Positions 1-7,552 of a DNA stretch of 10,933 nt are shown here, piece after piece. Source of the stretch: Oscillospiraceae bacterium. Lineage in GTDB: Bacteria; Bacillota; Clostridia; Oscillospirales; Ruminococcaceae. The notes under the pieces are model-generated. The model had not been told where the DNA came from. It worked only from the letters and a program-made list of their open reading frames with translations, and did no database searches. The first letter of the stretch is position 1, and each line of letters starts with the position of its first letter. Position numbers and translations under genes: made by a program. Location of the stretch: the NCBI GenBank assembly GCA_017394565.1, contig JAFPXW010000140.1, positions 1-10,933 of the forward strand. Reading direction: 5' to 3'.

Positions 1-683
1 CCGTCACACCGGAAAAGCAGGAACAGCTCTATCGCCGTTTGCAGGAACGGATGGGAAGCGCCGATACCACTATCGAGATCACGCCCGAACCGCAGGAAAC
101 TGCTGAATATCCGCGCTTTGAATGGGTGCGCCGCTATGGTGCGGCGGCTGCTTGCTTTGCCGTTTGTGCAGGAACGATGGCTGGGCTGTTCTGGCTGAAT
201 GGTCATGCGCCCACGAAACCGATGCAGGATATGGATTCCAGTCCCACGGCTGCAAGCGATGCCGGTTCTGTCACAGACGATCATCCGGTACAGCACGGCA
301 CTGCACGCGCTGTCAGGATCGGCGACACGTTTGAAGCGGACAATCTCACGGAAACGGGGGCGTGTTCCGTCAAAGTCGCTTCGGCAGAATGGGACGACGG
401 GGAACTCACGCTCGAAGTCGAGCTCACCAGCCGCGGCACATCGCTTGCATCCGATCCGGCATTGTATTTTGTCGACAATTTTCTGCTGATGAACGGCAAG
501 CAAACCATTTCACCGGATGCATTTGAGATCGACGGCGAAACGGGCGAACCGACCGGAAGCTTCCTGCTGCCGGAAAACACATCCCGAACACTGACATTGC
601 ATTATCAGGTCGGCGAGGGGAAAGCTGTGTGGAAATTCTCCACCGGCTGCTCGCCTGATCTGCCCTATGTTCTGATTTCATGA
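1..683 (+). CDS. Putative membrane-anchored anti-sigma-factor-like protein, 5' truncated
   Basis: The reading frame is open from base 3 to the TGA at 681-683, giving at least 226 residues; the true start lies left of the window, so the in-frame TTG at 39 is not taken as the start. The first ~40 visible residues are polar and charged, with several Glu/Gln/Arg. They lead into a basic stretch (WVRRYG) and a single hydrophobic helix (AAAACFAVCAGTMAGLFWL), which predicts an N-in, C-out membrane protein. The remaining ~165 residues are Ser/Thr/Asp-rich and then beta-rich, as expected of an extracellular domain. This layout is typical of anti-sigma factors and related membrane regulators in Firmicutes, often encoded after an ECF sigma factor gene, but I see no specific zinc-binding anti-sigma motif in the visible part. 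The lipoprotein gene follows after 17 bp, so the two are probably co-transcribed. The function is inferred from layout only. Confidence 0.6.
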   Translation, partial: VTPEKQEQLYRRLQERMGSADTTIEITPEPQETAEYPRFEWVRRYGAAAACFAVCAGTMAGLFWLNGHAPTKPMQDMDSSPTAASDAGSVTDDHPVQHGTARAVRIGDTFEADNLTETGACSVKVASAEWDDGELTLEVELTSRGTSLASDPALYFVDNFLLMNGKQTISPDAFEIDGETGEPTGSFLLPENTSRTLTLHYQVGEGKAVWKFSTGCSPDLPYVLIS

Positions 684-688
684 CAGAT

Positions 689-694
689 AGGAGG
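689..694 (+). promoter_or_regulatory. Ribosome binding site fixing the lipoprotein start at 701
   Basis: AGGAGG lies 6 bases before ATG 701. An in-frame ATG at 680, overlapping the previous stop codon, has no such site and would put charged residues ahead of the signal peptide. The start at 701 is therefore preferred. Confidence 0.85.
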
Positions 695-700
695 ATACCC

Positions 701-3136
701 ATGAAAAAACACCAGATCTGCGCACTTCTGACCGCTGTGAGCCTGCTGCTTTGCGGCTGTCAGAAAATTGACAATACCGACCTTCCCGACGATGCATCCA
801 GCCAGGCCGAGAGCATGGATGCCGCAGAAAGCGTACCGCTTGCGGACGATGTACTCACGAACCTTGTAAGCTGTGAGGAGATGACAACACCAGAGAATTT
901 CTATGGATTTCCGCTGCTGATGAAAACGCCGGATGGCTATTTGCAGCCCAGAGATGTCAGCAAATGCACCACTTATGACGAAAATCTGACGGTGAACGGC
1001 AAGCTTGACCTCGTGCCGCTTGCACCGCATGACGGATTTTATCTGAGGAATACGTTCTACGCGACCTCGGACGATGCAATCTATGCGCTGTGTACGATGG
1101 AAAATCACAGCAATATGCCGCCGTATGAGAATGGGCAGGAGACTTACGACTGGGACACCTACAACGAGTCGTGGGAAAGCGAATACTACCTGTGTACCTA
1201 TCAATACGACGGCACACTGACGGACAAAGTGAAGATCGAGGGCTTGGAGGCATACCGCGATCCGCAGGGATATGACCGCTTCGGCGGCATCCTGTATGCG
1301 GATGGAAAGTGCTACCTTGCACTGTACTCCGGTGCGATCCTGCGCATCGAACCCGATGGTTCGCTGACGGAAACCATCCCGCCGCAGCTTGGGGAAATGG
1401 GGGATACGATATTCGATTCGTTTTATTTCCTGTTTGACCGCGACAGCAAGACGATCCTTTACACGGTAGAATATGGTACAGCGCAGGACGGAAGCGCGAT
1501 ACAGTCAGCAAAAATGTATGATTTTGACGTGGAAACAGGGACAGTCGGAGATCCGTTCTTTCAGCAGGATGCCATTGATCACGGATCAGGTGTCCAGCCC
1601 CGTTCCGGCGGATGCGGCGAATATCGTCTGTTTGTGACCGATGAAAAGAATCAGCTGCTTGGCATCAGGGACGACGGCACGACAGACGTGGTCATCGACT
1701 GGGAAGCATCCGACCTCAACCCGATGCCCGTTGTACCGCTGGCGGACGGGACATTTGTCGGCGAAAAGCAGGATGCACAAGGCGGCGCACCATCGCTCGT
1801 TCGCCTCACGCGCCTGCACAAGTCCGAAATTCAGGAACGCCAGACCATCCGGCTTGGCGTGCTGGGGATCAATGACAGTGTGAACCAGTTCATCAAGGAT
1901 TTCAACTGGAAAAACAAGCAGTACCGGATCGAGAAAGTTTCCTACGAACCGACGGTGGACGAGGAACACGGTTATCGCTACGACTATGACGATGCTAAAA
2001 AACAGCTTCGTTCCGACATTATGAACGGCAACGCACCGGATGTTGTCATCATGTATGAGAATCACGATGAATTTCTCCGGCTGGGTTCGCGCGGTGCATT
2101 CGAGGATCTGAACCCGATGATCGACACCGATACGGATTATCCCCGTGCGGCGTTCGTTGAAAATGTACTGGAATCACTGGAGCATCCGAATGGATCGCTG
2201 TATGCGATCCCGAACGGTTTTAAGGTCATGACGCTTGCCGTCAAGTCGAAATTCGCCGACAAGGAGAACTGGACATTTGACGATATGTTCGAGCTGTACG
2301 AGGGTGCAAGTGACCGGCTGTATTACTGGAGTACGAAGGAACAGGCACTGGAGCTGATCCTGTTGGGAACGGATCTCACCGACGAACTGAACGGAACGTG
2401 CCGGTTTGATACGCCGGAATTCCAGAAGATCCTCGAATTTTGCAACCGCTATCCAGCAGAAAGTACCGAGCCTGCCAAGAATTACGAAGATCCGGAACAG
2501 AATGCGAAGTACGAGCAATGGATCCGCGAGAATTTCGAGCGCTATATGCACGATGAGGATTATCTGTATCCCATGAGCATGGGGAAAAGCTCTTTTGCCG
2601 CCGGTGCTTACAGCTATGCGCGTTCCAACCTTGGCAATGAGGACATCACGCTGGTCGGGTTCCCGTCTGACAACGGACAGGGCGGCAAGATCACGACCGG
2701 CGGTGAGATCGGCATCTGCACGTCCTGTCAGGACAAGGCAGGCGCCTGGAAGATCGTCAAGGAGTTCATGACGATGGAGGAATATTACAGCGAATACAAC
2801 AACTATCCGATCCTGAACGATGCGTTCGAGGAAGCACTGGACGATGAGATGTATATTTTTGATTCCATCGAACAGGAGGACGGAAACTGGATCTTCGGCA
2901 GGACGGATCAGGAATATTATCAGGACGACGCGAAAGTCTATCCGCTGACGCAGGAGGAACGCGATCACCTCGAAACCTACATCCGCAACTGCAAGACCTA
3001 TATGCTCCTTGACCAGAATGTGAAAAACATCGTGGAGGAAGAAGCGGAGGTCTATTTCAGCGGCGACCGAAACGCCGAGGATACCGCGAAGATGATCCAA
3101 CAGCGTGCGGAATTGTATCTCAGCGAACAGCAGTAA
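701..3136 (+). CDS. Lipoprotein: propeller-like N-terminal region plus family 1 extracellular solute-binding domain
   Basis: An 811-residue surface lipoprotein. The start at ATG 701 gives a classic signal peptide: MKKHQ, a hydrophobic core, and the lipobox LCGC with Cys20 as the lipidated residue, followed by an Asp/Ser-rich linker. Residues ~50-375 hold repeated short beta-strand units such as GTFVGEK and GGILYADGKCYLALY, suggesting a propeller-like domain. Residues ~383-811 look like a family 1 ABC-type solute-binding protein: IRLGVLG at the first strand, then NGNAPDVVIMY (~442-452), GAFEDLNPMID (~465-475) and LYAIPNGF (~500-507). The family normally delivers carbohydrates or peptides to an ABC permease. 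Here no permease or ATPase gene follows; a terminator comes 32 bp after the stop, and the upstream gene is an anti-sigma-like membrane protein. The protein may thus be an orphan binding protein served by a distant transporter, or a ligand sensor. The ligand cannot be predicted. The solute-binding fold is secure; the propeller is less so. Confidence 0.85.
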   Translation: MKKHQICALLTAVSLLLCGCQKIDNTDLPDDASSQAESMDAAESVPLADDVLTNLVSCEEMTTPENFYGFPLLMKTPDGYLQPRDVSKCTTYDENLTVNGKLDLVPLAPHDGFYLRNTFYATSDDAIYALCTMENHSNMPPYENGQETYDWDTYNESWESEYYLCTYQYDGTLTDKVKIEGLEAYRDPQGYDRFGGILYADGKCYLALYSGAILRIEPDGSLTETIPPQLGEMGDTIFDSFYFLFDRDSKTILYTVEYGTAQDGSAIQSAKMYDFDVETGTVGDPFFQQDAIDHGSGVQPRSGGCGEYRLFVTDEKNQLLGIRDDGTTDVVIDWEASDLNPMPVVPLADGTFVGEKQDAQGGAPSLVRLTRLHKSEIQERQTIRLGVLGINDSVNQFIKDFNWKNKQYRIEKVSYEPTVDEEHGYRYDYDDAKKQLRSDIMNGNAPDVVIMYENHDEFLRLGSRGAFEDLNPMIDTDTDYPRAAFVENVLESLEHPNGSLYAIPNGFKVMTLAVKSKFADKENWTFDDMFELYEGASDRLYYWSTKEQALELILLGTDLTDELNGTCRFDTPEFQKILEFCNRYPAESTEPAKNYEDPEQNAKYEQWIRENFERYMHDEDYLYPMSMGKSSFAAGAYSYARSNLGNEDITLVGFPSDNGQGGKITTGGEIGICTSCQDKAGAWKIVKEFMTMEEYYSEYNNYPILNDAFEEALDDEMYIFDSIEQEDGNWIFGRTDQEYYQDDAKVYPLTQEERDHLETYIRNCKTYMLLDQNVKNIVEEEAEVYFSGDRNAEDTAKMIQQRAELYLSEQQ

Positions 3137-3167
3137 GAGTGACACTCATTGGTAGAAATAGATAGAG

Positions 3168-3211
3168 AAAACCTCCGCAGGGAATCACATCCTTGCGGAG
3201 GTTTGGTTTTT
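3168..3211. terminator. Rho-independent terminator shared by the two convergent operons
   Basis: AAACCTCCGCA at 3169-3179 pairs with TGCGGAGGTTT at 3194-3204, an 11-bp stem. It can extend inward through GGGA/TCCT (with one G-T pair) to a six-base loop, ATCACA. On the + strand it is followed by GG and TTTTT (3207-3211), ending the lipoprotein transcript. On the - strand the stem is followed by a short T run (TTTTCTCT), so it can also stop the opposing operon, whose last gene ends at 3219. The position between two convergent stop codons fits a bidirectional terminator. Confidence 0.9.
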
Positions 3212-3218
3212 GAGGAAA

Positions 3219-4211
3219 TTATTTCCGGAACAGCGACCGCAGCAATCCGCCGCGAGGTTTGTCCGGTGCGGGAGCTTGCGCGTGGGATGCATCGGCAAGC
3301 GACTTCGCAAAATTTCTGGCATCACACAGAAATGCATCCGATACCTCGCAGATCTCCGAAAAATCGACCGATCCACGGGTGAGTTGTTCACATTGCTGCA
3401 AACTCAGCAAGCGTGTGAACCACCGTGAAGCCGTGACCTGCACCGTGAAATACCACAGGTCATCCGGATACGCTGAAACTTCCTCGCGAAGTGCCGTGCG
3501 GTCAGCATCCGGTTCTTTCAGACGAAGCGAAAGATAGGCTTTTTTGGAAGATTTGCAGAGCCGCAGTGTTTTGTAAGCCGGATCGTGTTCGCCGAGCTTT
3601 GAGGACAAATGCATTGCCGCTTCCGCCGAAAAGGGGATGCCGCTTTTTGTATCCGCAAGCGCCGCCGATCCCGACTGTTCCGAGAAGCAGACCGGAATCT
3701 GTCCCAGCGGATGATCCGTGACCGCAAAACTGAACGGCACAGGCGATGCGAGCATTTTCTGGCTCATCTCCATCAGCCGCGCCTGCCGCTGACGGGACAC
3801 GCGGAGCGTCATAGCGATCTGTTCGATCTCTGCCGGAGAAAGCCGCACGATGCCGTGCTTTTCCCAGCCAGCCGCGCACACGAACAGCAGTTTCCAGCGG
3901 GAGATCATCCATGCGGTGCGCAGGGAAGTGTTCGGGATCAGGAAGCCGTCAAGATCAGCCGCACGTGTGAACGCATCAGCTTTGCAGCGAAGCATCGCCA
4001 TTCCTTCCGGCAGACAGCAACAGAAAATGCTCTCGTGCAGGAGTTCGGCAGTTTGCTTGGCATCGACAGCGGCAGTCAGTTTTTCCTGAAAGGTCAGATG
4101 CAGCGCTCGCAGGAGAAAACTGCTTTTCGCGCTCAGCAGCAGGAAGCTTTCATCGTCCACATTCTGCCGCGGAAAATGCAGCGACGCAAATTCGATCTGG
4201 AATGCGCCCAT
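3219..4211 (-). CDS. Uncharacterised last gene of the GTPase/Hsp70 operon (330 aa)
   Basis: I do not recognise a family. The start at ATG 4211 is chosen because GGAGG sits 7 bases upstream and because this ATG shares one base with the stop of the preceding gene (TGATG), a sign of translational coupling. The 330-residue product has no signal peptide or clear membrane helix and is probably cytoplasmic. The N-terminal half (residues ~1-115) is mixed alpha/beta with several Cys, including CCC at 64-66. A helical stretch, SPAEIEQIAMTLRVSRQRQ (~125-143), has a helix-turn-helix-like look, but this is weak. The Pro/Ala linker (APAPDKPRGG, ~313-322) and short basic amphipathic end (LLRSLFRK) could dock to a membrane or partner. 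It is the promoter-distal gene, just before the shared terminator. It presumably works with the GTPase and GAP1-like products, as the coupling suggests they are made in matched amounts. Confidence 0.8.
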   Translation of the reverse strand: MGAFQIEFASLHFPRQNVDDESFLLLSAKSSFLLRALHLTFQEKLTAAVDAKQTAELLHESIFCCCLPEGMAMLRCKADAFTRAADLDGFLIPNTSLRTAWMISRWKLLFVCAAGWEKHGIVRLSPAEIEQIAMTLRVSRQRQARLMEMSQKMLASPVPFSFAVTDHPLGQIPVCFSEQSGSAALADTKSGIPFSAEAAMHLSSKLGEHDPAYKTLRLCKSSKKAYLSLRLKEPDADRTALREEVSAYPDDLWYFTVQVTASRWFTRLLSLQQCEQLTRGSVDFSEICEVSDAFLCDARNFAKSLADASHAQAPAPDKPRGGLLRSLFRK

Positions 4212-5224
4212 CACGATCCCTCCTTCACGAATTGATACCGGCGTTTCGGCGGTGCATCGCCGGAAGTGACAGACCATTGCATCTGCGACGCGAAATTGCG
4301 GATCTGTTCGGCTTCTGCCAGAAGATCCGACATCAGGATGCCGTCCTCCGGCACGTCCGCCAGACTGCTTGTGAGGATGTCATCTGGAGCATTGGCCGGC
4401 TCATAGATCCCCCAGCTCCGGCACAGTTCGCGCCGGCCGGCTTCCTCCGTGTGCAGCCGCAATGTGTAGAGATGCTGCTCCGTGCAGACATCCTGCAAAT
4501 TGGTGAGCCCGATCTTTTCAAACGGATCCTCTCCGGCATCCGGCAGCGGCGACATTCCGAGCGTCTGGAACACCTTGCCAATGCCGTAGGTGCTGCCGAT
4601 CGTTCCGGCGAATTCCTGCGCCAGCGGCCCGAACAAAAACGGAAACGGCTGTGATGCGTTCCGGATGCAGGTACAAAGCGATTTCCAGGCATCCAAAGCC
4701 TTTTTCGCCGCAAGGTCGGAACGCAAGTCTGCTGAGAGCATTTCGTCCGCATACGGATCGAATAAAAATGCATCCGGGATCTGCGCCGGGAGTGAGATCT
4801 CTCCGTTCCGGCTGCGGTTGTAAAGGGTACGCGATTCCTCCATCGACCACAGCAAAAGTGACGGGATCAGGGCGAAAAATAATTCCCGCTGTTCAAATGG
4901 CGCACACCATCCCTCCAGTGACCAGACATCTTTGCCGCGCACTTCCTTGAGCCATGTGCCGGCAGCTTCTCCCTCCGCACGGGTGATGCGCAGGAGTACA
5001 CAGCAGCGCGGCGGCGGCTGGCAGAGGAACAGATAGGTGTCTGCCCACGGATTCGGGCTTTTCGCGAGAATTTCGGGAGGGATCATGTTTCGCACATCGC
5101 CGAGCGCCTGAAAATCGCTCAGATACAGCAGCATTTCCGACCGCACAAAAGCCGGCGCCGCTTGCAGCGCAAAGCCTTCCGACTGCGAAAGTCCACGGCC
5201 GTACACCATGAAATCGACGTTCAT
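4211..5224 (-). CDS. GTPase-associated protein with GAP1-N-like N-terminus (337 aa)
   Basis: The start is ATG 5224, with AAAGGAG 7 bases upstream overlapping the end of the previous gene; the frame stays open much further upstream but without a better site. The product has 337 residues. The N-terminus, YGRGLSQSEGFALQAAP (residues 8-24), followed by a MIPPE segment (~47-51), resembles the GAP1-N type domain (GTPase-associated protein 1), in which a short beta-strand, a Gly-rich turn with GF, and a PP motif recur. I made this match from memory of the pattern and could not test it. The middle (~100-130) is hydrophobic and aromatic (WSLEGWCAPF, LFFALIPSLLLW) but does not look like a clean membrane helix. 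The C-terminal third is helical and acidic, ending in a basic tail (PPKRRYQF). It lies between the degenerate GTPase-like gene (4-nt gap) and the 330-aa gene (1-nt overlap), which supports a role as a partner of the GTPase module. GAP1 proteins are known only from computational work on conflict systems. Confidence 0.75.
   Translation of the reverse strand: MNVDFMVYGRGLSQSEGFALQAAPAFVRSEMLLYLSDFQALGDVRNMIPPEILAKSPNPWADTYLFLCQPPPRCCVLLRITRAEGEAAGTWLKEVRGKDVWSLEGWCAPFEQRELFFALIPSLLLWSMEESRTLYNRSRNGEISLPAQIPDAFLFDPYADEMLSADLRSDLAAKKALDAWKSLCTCIRNASQPFPFLFGPLAQEFAGTIGSTYGIGKVFQTLGMSPLPDAGEDPFEKIGLTNLQDVCTEQHLYTLRLHTEEAGRRELCRSWGIYEPANAPDDILTSSLADVPEDGILMSDLLAEAEQIRNFASQMQWSVTSGDAPPKRRYQFVKEGS
4219..4225 (-). 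promoter_or_regulatory. Ribosome binding site inside the previous gene, for the start at 4211
   Basis: AAGGAGG on the - strand is 7 bases before ATG 4211 and is formed by the last codons of the upstream gene (Lys-Glu-Gly). It decides for 4211 over the longer open frame starting at 4277. Confidence 0.8.
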
Positions 5225-5228
5225 CCTC

Positions 5229-6122
5229 TCACTCCTTTCCATCGCCTGGCAGCGGAATTCCGGTTGCGGCAGCCAGCAATGTCTGTGCTTCGTAAAGCCC
5301 CTTGACCGCCGCGGCATACACGCCGCGATTGTGTCTAAGCTCCAGCAGCCGGCGCGGTGCATTGGCCTGATAGACGCTGTTCCGGCGTTTGATGACAGCG
5401 GCGGCATCGTGCAATTCCTGCCGGAAGTAAGCTTCACGGCGCTTTGCCGCGAACCCGACCGCATCCCAGAACAGCTCCGCCGCCCCGACCGGTGATGCAT
5501 GGTCAGCCGAACAGATCGAACCATCCGGCTGAAAGCCGCACGGATTGTAACATTCGCAGCACCACTCACGTTCGCCAAAAAGTTCAATGAGTTCCGGAGA
5601 AACCGAGCGGAGCATGGCATTGGCATCGTCGGCAGGGGAGGGCTTATGATCGCAGAACAGCGCGATGCAGACAGGCGTGTTTTCGGCATCGTTCAGGAAT
5701 TTTTGTGCCGTCGGGATCACTGCATCCGGGGCAGCTGCCGGAACGATCAGGAGATTGGCGTCGGGAGATATTTCCTCCGCAGTCCCTTCCTCCGGCAATT
5801 GAAACGCAAACCGCACACGCCCGCAGTAGATCCGGTCGGTCGAAACCGCAAGCTCCATGTGCGGCGGGATCGTGTCCGGATCGGCAAGCGCTTTGCCAAG
5901 CGCGAACTGCATCGCAAGATTGGAGGCGATGAGTTCCGCCTTGGTATGTTCTGCATCGGGGAGAAATTCTTTCCCCTTCTCGCGCATACTTACGAAAAAT
6001 TCCCTGCCGCCGCGCATGACCAGATGCCGCACAGTGGCTTCCACAAGTGCGGACAGCATCACGCGCCCCTGACCGTGACCAGCAGAAAGCACGCGGATCT
6101 GAACCATTTCGCGGTCGATCAT
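5229..6122 (-). CDS. Possible degenerate P-loop GTPase partner (297 aa)
   Basis: No family is recognised with certainty. The start at ATG 6122 overlaps the TGA of the GTPase gene by four bases (ATGA). No good Shine-Dalgarno sequence precedes it, so translation probably relies on coupling; an in-frame ATG at residue 6 is an alternative. The layout follows that of the adjacent GTPase: strand VQIRVLSA, then a glycine-rich turn GHGQGRV (residues 15-21) where a P-loop would be, without GK[ST]. A PDTIPPHMELAV segment (82-93) then occupies the place of the GTPase's switch-I region. LLIVPAA (124-130) matches the strand after the DxxG region, and VCIALFCDHK (151-160) sits where a guanine-specificity motif would be. 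No DxxG is visible. If correct, this would be a nucleotide-free sister of the active GTPase. A cysteine cluster (WCCECYNPC, 187-195, plus Cys204) could bind metal. The C-terminal ~80 residues are helical and basic. It lies between the GTPase and the GAP1-like gene. Confidence 0.75.
   Translation of the reverse strand: MIDREMVQIRVLSAGHGQGRVMLSALVEATVRHLVMRGGREFFVSMREKGKEFLPDAEHTKAELIASNLAMQFALGKALADPDTIPPHMELAVSTDRIYCGRVRFAFQLPEEGTAEEISPDANLLIVPAAAPDAVIPTAQKFLNDAENTPVCIALFCDHKPSPADDANAMLRSVSPELIELFGEREWCCECYNPCGFQPDGSICSADHASPVGAAELFWDAVGFAAKRREAYFRQELHDAAAVIKRRNSVYQANAPRRLLELRHNRGVYAAAVKGLYEAQTLLAAATGIPLPGDGKE
5232..5238 (-). promoter_or_regulatory. Ribosome binding site for the GAP1-like gene
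   Basis: AAAGGAG on the - strand lies 7 bases before ATG 5224 and overlaps the final codons and stop of the preceding gene. It fixes the start of the 337-aa protein, whose frame would otherwise run open to about 5689. Confidence 0.8.
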
Positions 6123-7480
6123 CGCTTTTTACCAGCAGAACGTGTCACACGCACCTCGCCGGTTTCTGAGACCACTTCCAGCGCGAAATCCGGATCAAAG
6201 ACATTCTCATACAGCTCCGGTCTGCCGCTGAGCGCCGAACGCAGCTCGCCAAGCGTGCGGATCTCGGCATTTTTCGCAGCGATGCGCTTTTTGACATCAG
6301 AGGAACGCAGACGCACAGGCTGTTCGAGCTCCGCCTTCTCCTTCTGCAATTCCATGATCCGGCGCATAACGGCATTGTACAGGCAAAAGAGGACGGACGT
6401 GTCCACATTTTCCTGCCGCAGCACGGCATCGGGAAGCAGGTTGTTGAATTCATCCACATTTGGCGAACCATCGCGCTTTCTGCCGACGACGGTCACAGGG
6501 ATACTGCCGTAGCTCCAGTGCCGCGCGGCAGCCGTACTGAACGCGATCTCGTAAATATAATTGCGCAGGTCACGCTGTGCGCGTGAAAAATGGCTGCGGC
6601 TGATCTTCTCGTCGATCTGCGGACTGTCCGTCTGCGTGAGTGCCAGCAGGATCGTGTAACCCTCCACACGCATCGAACGAACGACGGCGCAGATATTGTC
6701 GGCGGACAGGTCACGGCGAGCCGCCTGTTCCTTGAACATACACTGCTCCGGGCTGTAGGTCTCCTCGAGCAGACCGGTGAAATTTCTTGCATTTGCGAGC
6801 ATAATGACCGCATCGCTCCGGCGGATGAAGCGGCTGAGAATGTCGACCATGCGCGAGTTGAAATCCGCCGATGCATTGTCCAGAAGCTCACCTGCATAGT
6901 CTGTGATCGTGAGCAGACATTTCGGTTCGTCATTGACAGTCACGCGGAACGTGATCTCCACATAGCGGACAGTCGCCGTCGGCGCCTGAAACCCGTCATC
7001 GGGGTTGATCGTGAACATCTTGCGCAGCTGATCGGCAAGCTTCAGGCTTTCTGCAAGCTGATCCTGCTCGGAAGCGGCTTCGAGATCGCGTGCGGCGACC
7101 TGATCGGCATTTTTCTCCTTGGTTTCGGGGATAGCCGATTCCGACGCAGGGAAGCCATTTGCATAATGCATCATCTGGCTGAACAGCGACTCGCTGTCGG
7201 AAGCATCTGCGCCGGCAGGGGCGGTGAGCAGCACTTCCTCATTGACCTCGCCGGATTCCGTTTCGGGAGAGACACCGCGGCTGACCTTGATCGGTTCGAG
7301 CAGCAGCGTTTCTCCGGAGCCGAGCCGGACGCTTTTATGGACCATCGATTCCATGATGCCCTGAAAGAACGACGTTTTGCCGGAAGCAGAGCCGCCCATC
7401 AGTGCGATCACGATCGTTTGCAGTTCTGTTTCGGGCGTGTCCGGATTTGTCAGATGCTGCATGAATTGCTTGAAAGCCAT
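6119..7480 (-). CDS. P-loop GTPase, TRAFAC / double-GTPase-like (453 aa)
   Basis: The start at ATG 7480 is supported by AAGGAGG 10 bases upstream; 18 further codons are open before it but have no such site. The 453-residue product begins with a short helix, then strand TIVIALM and the Walker A motif GGSASGKT (residues 29-36). A long acidic, low-complexity insert (~70-150, rich in Glu, Ser, Ala and Asp) separates this from an APTATVRYVEITF strand (166-178), the likely switch-I region. DYAGE (194-198) is the G3 DxxG motif, AVIMLANA (224-231) the next strand, and LALTQTD (279-285) the G4 site, where the usual NKxD or TKxD is replaced by TQTD. The last ~85 residues begin with a charged helix (ELQKEKAELEQ) that may form a coiled coil. 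I place it among the TRAFAC GTPases near the DO-GTPase group found in predicted bacterial conflict systems. The fold call is firm and the subfamily is an inference. The next gene overlaps by four bases, suggesting the two products act together. Confidence 0.88.
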   Translation of the reverse strand: MAFKQFMQHLTNPDTPETELQTIVIALMGGSASGKTSFFQGIMESMVHKSVRLGSGETLLLEPIKVSRGVSPETESGEVNEEVLLTAPAGADASDSESLFSQMMHYANGFPASESAIPETKEKNADQVAARDLEAASEQDQLAESLKLADQLRKMFTINPDDGFQAPTATVRYVEITFRVTVNDEPKCLLTITDYAGELLDNASADFNSRMVDILSRFIRRSDAVIMLANARNFTGLLEETYSPEQCMFKEQAARRDLSADNICAVVRSMRVEGYTILLALTQTDSPQIDEKISRSHFSRAQRDLRNYIYEIAFSTAAARHWSYGSIPVTVVGRKRDGSPNVDEFNNLLPDAVLRQENVDTSVLFCLYNAVMRRIMELQKEKAELEQPVRLRSSDVKKRIAAKNAEIRTLGELRSALSGRPELYENVFDPDFALEVVSETGEVRVTRSAGKKR

Positions 7481-7552
7481 AGAATTGATTCCTCCTTGCC
7501 AAAGGGTAATTTGCACCGTCCGATGCAAAGGCAACTACATTCAAATATATAT
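7481..7552 (-). other. 72-bp AT-rich spacer with repeats before the GTPase gene
   Basis: This is the widest gap in the - strand operon. It holds a direct repeat ATTCAAATA (7539-7547 and 7551-7559, the second copy running into the end of the upstream gene) and an inverted repeat TTTGCA/TGCAAA (7510-7515 and 7524-7529, 8-base loop). No T run follows the hairpin on either strand, so it is not a standard terminator. The AT-rich stretch could carry an internal promoter, but I cannot find a convincing -35/-10 pair. Confidence 0.4.
7491..7497 (-). promoter_or_regulatory. Ribosome binding site for the GTPase gene
   Basis: AAGGAGG on the - strand lies 10 bases before ATG 7480, slightly further than at the neighbouring genes. 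It favours this start over the longer frame opening at 7534. Confidence 0.75.

Noticed and set aside
680..703. Upstream ATG at 680 as start of the lipoprotein
   Set aside because: It overlaps the previous stop and has no ribosome binding site; starting at 701 gives correct AGGAGG spacing and a normal signal peptide.
2174..3145. - strand open frame (323 codons) opposite the lipoprotein
   Set aside because: The + strand frame has a signal peptide, lipobox and solute-binding motifs; the antisense product is an artificial-looking hydrophobic sequence, and its end is set by the real gene's codon bias.
5225..5689. Extended N-terminus for the GAP1-like protein
   Set aside because: The extension would overlap 465 bases of the preceding gene, is Arg/Ser/Cys-rich and low in structure, and a good ribosome binding site precedes ATG 5224.
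7510..7529. Hairpin TTTGCA/TGCAAA as a terminator inside the operon
   Set aside because: The stem is only 6 bp and AT-rich at its base, and no T run follows on either strand.
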